Assembly (NCBI GenBank): GCA_964655195.1
Contig: CAZZLK010000131.1
Location: 1 to 5,344, forward strand
Direction of reading: 5' to 3'
Origin: DUMJ01 sp964655195
Lineage (GTDB): Bacteria; DUMJ01
Length of the DNA: 5,344 nt
Each line of letters opens with the position of its first letter. The first letter of the stretch is position 1. Under the pieces are notes generated by a model. It saw nothing but the letters and a program-made list of their open reading frames with translations. It was not told where the DNA came from and did not search any database. The translations under genes and the position numbers were made by a program. Of the stretch, positions 1-4,854 are shown in pieces.

Positions 1-206
1 TAAGGATCGAGTATCTGAGACTGGCCATAGAGAATGGGATAACAAAGATCAATATAGGTACAGAGATAAGACAGGCATATGAGAAAGGACTGAAAGAGAG
101 CGATAATGATATAAGTTTTGCCTGCACGAGAGTTGCGTATAAGATAAGAGAACTTATAGAGCTATACGGAATAAAAAATAGTGTAGAGAAACTATACTCT
201 CTTTAG
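1..206 (+). CDS. Class II fructose/tagatose-bisphosphate aldolase family, C-terminal fragment
   Basis: This is the 3' end of a gene that starts left of the window. The frame beginning at base 3 is open for 67 codons and ends in TAG at 204-206. The visible peptide contains AIENGITKINIGTEIRQAY, matching the family hallmark near the C-terminus of class II, zinc-dependent ketose-bisphosphate aldolases (Fba, GatY, KbaY), where the N-[IV]-[GA]-T-[ED]-[LI]-R segment binds substrate phosphate. The following VAYKIRELIELYG helix is also typical of the family's end. These enzymes reversibly cleave fructose-1,6- or tagatose-1,6-bisphosphate to dihydroxyacetone phosphate and glyceraldehyde 3-phosphate in the cytoplasm. 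The zinc ligands and catalytic Asp lie upstream, so Fba, GatY and KbaY types cannot be separated here. The gene converges on the dehydrogenase gene and shares its stop bases. Confidence 0.85.
   Translation, partial: RIEYLRLAIENGITKINIGTEIRQAYEKGLKESDNDISFACTRVAYKIRELIELYGIKNSVEKLYSL
173..195 (-). terminator. Possible weak terminator of the minus-strand operon
   Basis: Read on the minus strand just past the dehydrogenase stop, ATAGT (195-191) and ACTAT (182-178) can form a 5-bp stem with an 8-nt loop, and a run of T residues (178-173) follows. The stem is AT-only apart from one G-C pair, so it would be weak. It lies inside the 3' coding end of the convergent aldolase gene. This is the only terminator-like element I see for the operon. 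Confidence 0.22.
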
Positions 207-1219
207 GATATCTTCAGGACCACCTTTAATAGATTACTATTTTTCTGTATAAGTTCTCTAAAGACCTCTGGTCCCTCCTCTAAAGGTACCACCTTACTTA
301 GCATTGTTTCTACATCTATCTTTCCTAGAAGGCTTATAGACTCTCTGAATTCCCCTAATGTATATGTGTAGGTACCGAGTATTCTCAATTCTCTGGTGAC
401 TATATTCTGCATATCTATAGTAATATTCTTCATAGAATTTCCAACAAATATACAGGTACCTCTGTTCTTAAGAATAGTTAGTGCCTGATTTACTGTTGAC
501 TCTAAGCCAACCGCCTCAAAAGCCAGATCTATTCCATCAGGGATAGACTGAGATATTAATGCCTTTATATCTTCTCTATCAGGATTTAAAGTGAGGTCTG
601 CTCCAAGTCTCTTGGCTATTCCAAGTCTTACATCATTTATATCAGTAATTAAAACGGTCCTTGCCCCTCCAAGCTTTACAATTTGGAGTATCAATAGTCC
701 AATTGTACCTGCCCCAACTATTAATATGTTTCGATTCAGAATATCTCCGGCGGTCTTTACTGCCCTGTAGGCTACTGAGAGTGGTTCCAAAAAAGTTCCT
801 TTGACAAAATCTATATTCTCAGGAAGTTTCAGGATATTCTCTCTAGGAACAGATACATATTCAGCCATAGCTCCGTTGACATTCATAACACCAAATATGG
901 TTCTATTTATACAGAGATTTGTCAGTCCAACCTTACAAAAATCGCATCTCCCACAGAACCTTGCCGGATAGACAACTACCCTATCACCTAAGGAGACATC
1001 TTCTACTCCTTCCCCTAAGGCTGAGACAATTCCTGTAAATTCGTGTCCCATAACCATTGGAGGTATTCGTCTGCCTGTTACCCCTAAATATCCATGTACA
1101 TCTGAGCCGCAGATACCACAAGCCTCTACTTTAATGAGTACCTCACCCTTTTTTACTTCAGGCTTCTCTATCTCCGAGACCCTCATATCCTGTGTGCCAT
1201 AATATACCAAAGCCCTCAT
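203..1219 (-). CDS. Zinc-dependent medium-chain alcohol/polyol dehydrogenase
   Basis: The 338-residue protein has the full length and motif order of the zinc-containing MDR superfamily (sorbitol, galactitol-1-phosphate, threonine and butanediol dehydrogenases). Cys37, His59-Glu60 (GHEFTG) and Glu145 (FLEPLSVAYRAV) fit the catalytic zinc site. Cys89, Cys92, Cys95 and Cys103 form the structural zinc lobe. The Rossmann motif VGAGTIG is at 168-174, and Asp193 at the end of the second strand suggests NAD(H) over NADP(H). The expected reaction is reversible oxidation of a secondary alcohol or polyol; the substrate cannot be read from sequence. It starts at ATG 1219, six nt after AGGTGA (1231-1226), and overlaps the rsmI stop by ATGA, so it is probably translationally coupled as the last gene of the operon. 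A metabolic enzyme is unexpected behind three RNA-modification genes. Its stop overlaps the aldolase stop. Confidence 0.9.
   Translation of the reverse strand: MRALVYYGTQDMRVSEIEKPEVKKGEVLIKVEACGICGSDVHGYLGVTGRRIPPMVMGHEFTGIVSALGEGVEDVSLGDRVVVYPARFCGRCDFCKVGLTNLCINRTIFGVMNVNGAMAEYVSVPRENILKLPENIDFVKGTFLEPLSVAYRAVKTAGDILNRNILIVGAGTIGLLILQIVKLGGARTVLITDINDVRLGIAKRLGADLTLNPDREDIKALISQSIPDGIDLAFEAVGLESTVNQALTILKNRGTCIFVGNSMKNITIDMQNIVTRELRILGTYTYTLGEFRESISLLGKIDVETMLSKVVPLEEGPEVFRELIQKNSNLLKVVLKIS
228..244 (+). terminator. Possible weak terminator of the aldolase gene
   Basis: About 20 nt after the aldolase stop, AATAG (228-232) and CTATT (237-241) form a 5-bp stem with a 4-nt loop, and three more T residues follow. 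It lies within the coding sequence of the convergent dehydrogenase gene. The stem is short and AT-rich, so the call is tentative. Confidence 0.2.
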
Positions 1220-2097
1220 AAGTCTTCACCTTCCTTTATATTTTTTACGATACTTCTCTTTAACTCTAATGCCTTTCTATAAACCTGTTTTTTGGGGAGA
1301 TTGAATCTTTTAGCTACTATCTCGATAGCCTCTTTTAACGAGACTTTCTCTTTGACTATAGTGTCTACAAGCAGAGCCTCCACACTTATCTCTAACCTGT
1401 CTTCTTCAACTCTTTCTCCTTTTTTGTATATCACCACTGTATACTCTCCTATATCGACATTTGGGTCATTCTTTAATTCTTCGAGAACATCCTCGATCTT
1501 TCCTGTGTATGACCTTTCAAAGACCTTTGTAAGCTCACAGAAGAAACATACAGTAGCTTCAGGCAATTCTCTGACAATGAGTTCTGCTAAAGATATTATC
1601 CTTTTAGGAGACTCATAAAGAACCACGGTTTCTATCCCTTTTTCTTTTATACCCTTTATAATCTTTTCCCTCTCAGTCTCTTTTCTTGGAAGGAATCCCA
1701 GGAAAAGAAAGTGATCTGTAGGTACTCCAGCTATAGATAGAGCTGTCATAACGGCAGATGGACCTGGAACCGGTATCACTTCTATCCCCTTTTCTCTTGC
1801 ATCCTTTACTATCCTGTATCCCGGGTCTGATATGCAGGGTGTCCCTGCATTAGAAACCAGGGCTATATCCATACCTTTTTCCATTATATAACTTATAAGT
1901 AATTTTGACCTCTCTTCCTCATTATACTTGTGATAAGATATCATTCTGGTTTCTATACCATAATGCTTTAATAGGATAGCTGTATGTCTTGTATCCTCAG
2001 CAGCAATCAGGTCACAGTTATTAAGTACCTCTATTGCTCTATACGTAATATCCTTCAGATTACCTATGGGTGTGGCAACCACATATAACTTACCCAT
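1216..2097 (-). CDS. rsmI: 16S rRNA (cytidine(1402)-2'-O)-methyltransferase RsmI
   Basis: RsmI transfers a methyl group from S-adenosylmethionine to the ribose of C1402 in helix 44 of 16S rRNA, at the decoding centre. The 293-residue product (E. coli RsmI is 286) carries the tetrapyrrole-methylase-fold signatures in order: VATPIGNLKDIT (7-18), AAEDTRHT (32-39), VSNAGTPCISDPGY (81-94), VPGPSA (110-115), then FLPRK and YESPKR. A C-terminal helical segment (SLKEAIEIVAKRFNLPKKQVYRKAL) matches the family's end. I place the start at ATG 2097, not further upstream at 2130: MGKLYVVATPIGNL is the usual N-terminus and AGGGGG (2108-2103) lies 5 nt before it. ATG 2100 is possible but too close to that site. 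The start overlaps the stop of the upstream methyltransferase by 8 nt. One oddity is Asn83 where most RsmI proteins have Asp in VSDAGTP. Confidence 0.95.
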   Translation of the reverse strand: MGKLYVVATPIGNLKDITYRAIEVLNNCDLIAAEDTRHTAILLKHYGIETRMISYHKYNEEERSKLLISYIMEKGMDIALVSNAGTPCISDPGYRIVKDAREKGIEVIPVPGPSAVMTALSIAGVPTDHFLFLGFLPRKETEREKIIKGIKEKGIETVVLYESPKRIISLAELIVRELPEATVCFFCELTKVFERSYTGKIEDVLEELKNDPNVDIGEYTVVIYKKGERVEEDRLEISVEALLVDTIVKEKVSLKEAIEIVAKRFNLPKKQVYRKALELKRSIVKNIKEGEDL

Positions 2098-2887
2098 CAT
2101 TTCCCCCTGTGAGTATATAGAATATCTCATTGCCTAAGACAAACTTTTTCTTGATCTTACAGGACTCCTCCATAACAGGTTCAAAGATCCTACTATAATT
2201 TTCTAACATCCCCTTTTCCTTCCCTGAAATACTCTTCAGAGGAAAAGAAACAACTATAAATCGACTGTTTATACTTTTCAGTAATCTCGACGATGAACCT
2301 TTCCGTATCCTTTCTGCTGTAGGGAGAAATTTAAATAAAAGACATAGATCTGAATATTCTTCAATCCTTTCAAAGAGAACATCCTTTACGCTGGCTAGCC
2401 TTGGATATCCCAAGATGCCTAAAAATCTGTTAACATTTTCTATAACCGTAGAATCTATGTCATACGCATAATAATCTACATGTCTATCTATATTCATATA
2501 TGGAATGGAGAATGGATTTAGTCCGCAGGCTAAATCCATCATAGAACTAGGTTTACCAGTAACATCAAAGATTTCTCTGTAGAGCTCCTCATAAATATCG
2601 AGTCTTTCCCTGGTAGACTGATGCAGGCGAAGTATCTCCTTAGCTATATCTCTGATATCTTCTCCCCCGCTTTCCAGTGTTGATAGAAGTTTACTGATCT
2701 TTTCAGTATCTTTTCTACTCAGGAATGCTCCATATACCTGATGAAGCCTGTTTTTAACTGCCTTTATCAGATTTTTCTCACTTTTATGTTTAGGTAGCTC
2801 TATCTTTACCAATTCCAAGATAGTCTTCTCGCTTATGTATTTATACTTCTTTGAGAGTTGTATCTTCTCTACCACCTCTTCAAGCAT
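2090..2887 (-). CDS. 16S rRNA (guanine(1405)-N7)-methyltransferase, RmtB/ArmA/FmrO family
   Basis: I recognise this 265-residue protein as a full-length homologue of the aminoglycoside-resistance methyltransferases (RmtA-H, ArmA, Sgm, FmrO; RmtB is 251 residues). These make m7G1405 in 16S rRNA of 30S subunits and block 4,6-disubstituted deoxystreptamine drugs such as gentamicin, kanamycin and amikacin. Compared with RmtB from memory, the N-terminal rRNA-docking domain keeps SKKY (12-15), HKS (34-36), RLH then GA (47-54), and LHQSTRERL (88-96). The methyltransferase domain keeps DLACGLNP (118-125), Asp143/Asp145 after strand 2, FKFLPTAER (185-193), SFPLKSISGKEKGM (214-227) and NYSRIFE (230-236). 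It starts at ATG 2887, seven nt after AAGGAG (2900-2895), overlapping the tgt stop by 8 nt. Nothing marks it as recently acquired: composition resembles its neighbours and no mobile sequence flanks it. Family membership is firm; in vivo target and resistance phenotype are inference. Confidence 0.9.
   Translation of the reverse strand: MLEEVVEKIQLSKKYKYISEKTILELVKIELPKHKSEKNLIKAVKNRLHQVYGAFLSRKDTEKISKLLSTLESGGEDIRDIAKEILRLHQSTRERLDIYEELYREIFDVTGKPSSMMDLACGLNPFSIPYMNIDRHVDYYAYDIDSTVIENVNRFLGILGYPRLASVKDVLFERIEEYSDLCLLFKFLPTAERIRKGSSSRLLKSINSRFIVVSFPLKSISGKEKGMLENYSRIFEPVMEESCKIKKKFVLGNEIFYILTGGNDG
2103..2108 (-). promoter_or_regulatory. Ribosome binding site fixing the rsmI start
   Basis: AGGGGG on the minus strand lies 5 nt before ATG 2097 but only 2 nt before ATG 2100. 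The site is inside the 3' coding end of the upstream methyltransferase gene, consistent with translational coupling. Confidence 0.6.
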
Positions 2888-3977
2888 ATCCTTTCTCCTT
2901 TATAAGCCTCATAAGCTCACTGTAAAAGTAAAGATTATGAATGGTGGCTAACCTGAATGCCAGACAATCTTCCAGTTCAAAGAGGTGATGTAGATATCCT
3001 CTGGAGAAGTTTCTACAGGTATAGCAATTACAGTATTCAGAAATGGGTTTCTCGTCTCTGGTATACCTTTCTTCTTTTATGAAGATATTACTATAAAATT
3101 TTCTCTCTGTAAGATCCACCTCCGGGTTGAGTACATATAACTTTCCGTGTCTTGCCTCTCTGGTTGGTACAACACAATCAAAGAGATTATAACCAAGGTC
3201 TGCGCATATGACAATATTCTCTGGCTTTCCTATACCCATCGCATACTTTGGAAGATTATCAGGCATTAGACTGGCAGTATATTCTAAAATATCTATCAAT
3301 AAGTTTCCATCCTTATCTAAAGGCCAACCACCAAATCCATACCCGTCAAAGCCTATCTCTATAAGAGAGTCGGCACATATCCTCCTTAATTCTCTATCCT
3401 TTCCCCCCTGTATTATTCCAAAGATAAGGGGACGTTTATCTCTAGGATAAGCTTCTAAGAGTCTTTCGTACTCTTTTTTACACCTTAAAGCCCATCCAAC
3501 AGTTATCTCTACGGACTCTTTATTGGTCTGGTAAGGGTCATCGGGATGAGTACAGTAGTCCAGACTCATAAATATATCCGCACCGCATAAGTATTGAGCC
3601 TGAATGCATTTTTCAGGGGTAAGTTCTATCTTCTCGCCTGGAGATGGCCTAAAGATGATACCTTTTTCATTTATCGTTCCATATTTACTGTTCTCTCTGA
3701 GCATAGAGAATACTTGAAATCCGCCAGAATCTGTAAGGATAACTCTATCCCAATTTACAAATCTGTGAAGCCCTCCTAATTCCTTTATAACACTGATCCC
3801 TGGTTTTCTCATAAGGTGTAATGTATTCATCACTATACCCTGAATATTAGCGCCAAGTAGATCGGTTTTATCTAAAGATCTGACGACTCCATTGGTACCG
3901 TCCGGGAAAAAAGCGGGTAATTCTACATATCCACTGGGCAGATCTAGAATCTTACTCATTATAGACTCTACTCTCAA
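2880..3977 (-). CDS. tgt: tRNA-guanine transglycosylase family protein with altered substrate pocket
   Basis: Bacterial Tgt exchanges G34 of GUN-anticodon tRNAs (Asp, Asn, His, Tyr) for preQ1 on the way to queuosine. The 365-residue product shows the TIM-barrel hallmarks: LTDSGGFQVFS (81-91, general-base Asp83), Asp140, FGIIQGG (186-192), MGIGKP (247-252), and FDCVVPTREARHG (266-278) with nucleophile Asp267. The zinc site is Cys316, Cys318, Cys321 (CNCYTCRN) and His347 (TIHNL). It departs from E. coli and Zymomonas Tgt in two places: GGLAVGE, whose backbone contacts the incoming base, is GGWPLDK (216-222), and DEC is DYC (140-142). The N-terminus is also about ten residues short. A different base preference, such as queuine, or a paralogous role is possible. 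The start is TTG 3977, 5 nt after AGGAG; ATG 3959 (359 residues) is the alternative but has a poorer site. First gene of the operon. Confidence 0.85.
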   Translation of the reverse strand: MRVESIMSKILDLPSGYVELPAFFPDGTNGVVRSLDKTDLLGANIQGIVMNTLHLMRKPGISVIKELGGLHRFVNWDRVILTDSGGFQVFSMLRENSKYGTINEKGIIFRPSPGEKIELTPEKCIQAQYLCGADIFMSLDYCTHPDDPYQTNKESVEITVGWALRCKKEYERLLEAYPRDKRPLIFGIIQGGKDRELRRICADSLIEIGFDGYGFGGWPLDKDGNLLIDILEYTASLMPDNLPKYAMGIGKPENIVICADLGYNLFDCVVPTREARHGKLYVLNPEVDLTERKFYSNIFIKEERYTRDEKPISEYCNCYTCRNFSRGYLHHLFELEDCLAFRLATIHNLYFYSELMRLIKEKGYA

Positions 3978-3982
3978 TCAAT

Positions 3983-3988
3983 CTCCTG
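3983..3988 (-). promoter_or_regulatory. Ribosome binding site selecting the TTG start of tgt
   Basis: On the minus strand AGGAG (3987-3983) is followed by ATTGA and then TTG (3977-3975). The downstream in-frame ATG at 3959 has only a weak GAGAG-like sequence at poor spacing. With the promoter just upstream, the mRNA leader would be only about a dozen nt and this site would lie at its very 5' end. Confidence 0.6.
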
Positions 3989-3994
3989 GTCCTA

Positions 3995-4025
3995 ATTATA
4001 CCATATCCACCAATTGACTTTTCAA
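3995..4025 (-). promoter_or_regulatory. Promoter of the tgt-rmt-rsmI-adh operon
   Basis: On the minus strand a perfect TATAAT (4000-3995) is preceded by TGG, giving the extended -10 form TGnTATAAT. A TTGAAA (4025-4020) can serve as -35 with a long 19-nt spacer, which the extended -10 would offset. Predicted transcription starts near 3988, just ahead of the tgt Shine-Dalgarno site. The -35 hexamer directly abuts the -35 of the divergent plus-strand promoter. Confidence 0.65.
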
Positions 4026-4041
4026 TAAAATCTCTTACAAT
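4014..4041 (+). promoter_or_regulatory. Promoter of the VOC-family gene
   Basis: TTGACT (4014-4019) and TACAAT (4036-4041) are separated by 16 nt. Each hexamer matches the sigma70 consensus at 5 of 6 positions. Transcription would begin near 4048, about 30 nt before the ATG at 4077. It is back-to-back with the operon promoter. Confidence 0.65.
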
Positions 4042-4063
4042 ATTATTGCCAAAATCTATCATT

Positions 4064-4070
4064 GGAGGAG
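4064..4070 (+). promoter_or_regulatory. Ribosome binding site fixing the VOC gene start
   Basis: GGAGGAG lies 6 nt before ATG 4077. An in-frame TTG at 4062 would place this site inside the coding sequence, so ATG 4077 is the better start. Confidence 0.75.
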
Positions 4071-4076
4071 AGCGTT

Positions 4077-4478
4077 ATGTTTATAAAAGGATTGGACCAT
4101 ATATCTATTATAGTCAGTGATGTTGAAGAGAATATTAAGTTTTATCAGGAGATTTTAGGATTTAAAGTAGTAAAGGACTTTTATGATGAAAAGGAGAAAG
4201 CCAGAATTATATTCTTAGACACTGGCAACAGTATGCTGGAGTTAATAGCCCCTGATGAAAAGCCAAGTAAAGGAGATAAAGTAAGCTGGGAAGAGAGAAA
4301 GAAGGGTGGGGTAGAACACATAGCCTTTTTAGTAGAGGATATGGATAAGATGTATGAGTACCTGAAATCAAAAGGTATTGAATTTATACTTGGCCCTTTA
4401 GAGTTTCCAGAGGGAAAGTATGGCTATTTTTATGGTCCTGAAGGTGTATTATTGGAAGTAATCTGGTGGAAAACCTAG
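4077..4478 (+). CDS. VOC-superfamily (glyoxalase/dioxygenase-fold) metalloenzyme
   Basis: The 133-residue product is one complete vicinal-oxygen-chelate unit made of two beta-alpha-beta-beta-beta modules. The first runs from LDHISIIVSD (6-15) through IKFYQEILGF (20-29) to LELI (54-57). The second runs from VEHIAFLVED (79-88) through YEYLKSKGIEF to YFYGPEGVLLEVI (117-129). His8, Glu55, His81 and Glu127 occupy the four usual metal-ligand positions, so it is probably an active metalloenzyme. Glyoxalase I, methylmalonyl-CoA epimerase and many uncharacterised lyases share this fold and size. The GPEGVLLEVI ending leans towards glyoxalase-like members, but I would not assign a substrate. It has its own promoter and a strong Shine-Dalgarno site, divergent from the operon. 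Only five bases separate its TAG from the -35 of the tRNA promoter. Confidence 0.85.
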   Translation: MFIKGLDHISIIVSDVEENIKFYQEILGFKVVKDFYDEKEKARIIFLDTGNSMLELIAPDEKPSKGDKVSWEERKKGGVEHIAFLVEDMDKMYEYLKSKGIEFILGPLEFPEGKYGYFYGPEGVLLEVIWWKT

Positions 4479-4483
4479 CCCCC

Positions 4484-4511
4484 TTGACTAATCTATAAAA
4501 TATTCTATAAT
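4484..4511 (+). promoter_or_regulatory. Promoter of the tRNA-Asn gene
   Basis: TTGACT (4484-4489) and a perfect TATAAT (4506-4511) are 16 nt apart. Transcription would start near 4518, only a few nt ahead of the mature tRNA 5' end at 4522. Five C residues (4479-4483) immediately precede the -35; the same ten-base string recurs at 4820-4829. Confidence 0.8.
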
Positions 4512-4521
4512 ATTATCGTGT

Positions 4522-4597
4522 TCCTCGGTAGCTCAACAGGCAGAGCGGCCGGCTGTTAACCGGTTGGTTGTAGGTTCGAGTCCTACCCGGGGAGCCA
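4522..4597 (+). tRNA. tRNA-Asn(GTT)
   Basis: A complete 76-nt cloverleaf can be drawn. The acceptor stem is 4522-4528 with 4587-4593 (one T-G pair). The D arm is GCTC/GAGC (4531-4534, 4543-4546). The anticodon stem is 4548-4552 with 4560-4564 (one terminal G-T pair) and the loop CTGTTAA places GTT at 4555-4557. The T arm is GTAGG/CCTAC (4570-4574, 4582-4586) with loop TTCGAGT. The discriminator is G4594, as expected for Asn, and CCA is encoded at 4595-4597. Five T residues (4598-4602) follow and may end transcription. The anticodon loop contains the U33-G34-U35 sequence that tRNA-guanine transglycosylases recognise, so this tRNA is a likely substrate of the Tgt-family gene upstream. It is alone, with no tRNA cluster. 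Confidence 0.97.
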
Positions 4598-4655
4598 TTT
4601 TTATGTTTGTATTAAACTCTCCCAAAATCCCCTCCTGCCATGTCAGCATATAAGC

Positions 4656-4685
4656 TTGACTTTTTGCTTTTCTTTGCTATATATT
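4656..4685 (+). promoter_or_regulatory. Promoter-like element ahead of a short ORF
   Basis: TTGACT (4656-4661) is followed by TATATA (4678-4683, 16-nt spacer) or TATATT (4680-4685, 18-nt spacer). Transcription would start near 4690, almost at the ATG at 4694. In such AT-rich sequence chance matches are likely. Confidence 0.35.
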
Positions 4686-4693
4686 ATTGTGTG

Positions 4694-4828
4694 ATGTTAA
4701 ATGATGATAAGCTAAAGAGATATTCAGAGAGAATGATTAGGTCGTATCTGATCCGTAATCAAAATTTTACCCCTGGAAGTTTGGAGTATAATTTTATAAA
4801 AAACGTAGCCTCTCGGAAACCCCCTTGA
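4694..4828 (+). CDS. Doubtful short ORF, 44 residues, function unknown
   Basis: The ORF starts at ATG 4694 and ends at TGA 4826-4828. The same frame is open back to an ATG at 4640, which would add a hydrophobic stretch (LDFLLFFAIYYCVML) and give 62 residues. The 44-residue form is basic and hydrophilic (KLKRYSERMIRSYLIRNQ) and resembles no family I know. Neither start has a Shine-Dalgarno site. The shorter form would be nearly leaderless behind the promoter-like element at 4656-4685. Its stop overlaps the TTGACA of the next promoter-like element. It may be a remnant or simply an open frame in noncoding DNA. Confidence 0.2.
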   Translation: MLNDDKLKRYSERMIRSYLIRNQNFTPGSLEYNFIKNVASRKPP

Positions 4829-4854
4829 CAAATGTGGGGGGAATAAAATATAGG
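4825..4854 (+). promoter_or_regulatory. Promoter-like element with consensus -35 in a C5/G5 inverted repeat
   Basis: A perfect TTGACA (4825-4830) is followed after 18 nt by TATAGG (4849-4854). The -35 lies in the loop of an inverted repeat, CCCCC (4820-4824) and GGGGG (4836-4840). No T-run follows, so this is not a typical intrinsic terminator. Any transcript would run into the noncoding stretch beyond 4860. Confidence 0.4.

Noticed and set aside
1292..1618. 108-codon plus-strand open frame inside rsmI
   Set aside because: It is antisense to a well-conserved gene, low in complexity (Ser/Thr/Leu-rich) and resembles no family.
2098..2130. Longer N-terminus for RsmI, starting at 2130
   Set aside because: It would add 11 residues foreign to the family and a 41-nt overlap, while the Shine-Dalgarno site points to ATG 2097.
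3208..3450. 80-codon plus-strand open frame inside tgt
   Set aside because: It lies opposite conserved Tgt motifs, so it is a shadow of that gene.
3594..3779. 61-codon plus-strand open frame inside tgt
   Set aside because: It is antisense to the conserved Tgt active-site region and has no recognisable domain.
4062..4076. TTG start at 4062 for the VOC gene
   Set aside because: It would bury the GGAGGAG ribosome binding site within the coding sequence; ATG 4077 is correctly spaced.
4820..4841. Intrinsic terminator from CCCCC/GGGGG
   Set aside because: The loop is 11 nt, the stem only 5 bp, and no T-run follows on either strand. The consensus TTGACA in the loop favours a promoter.
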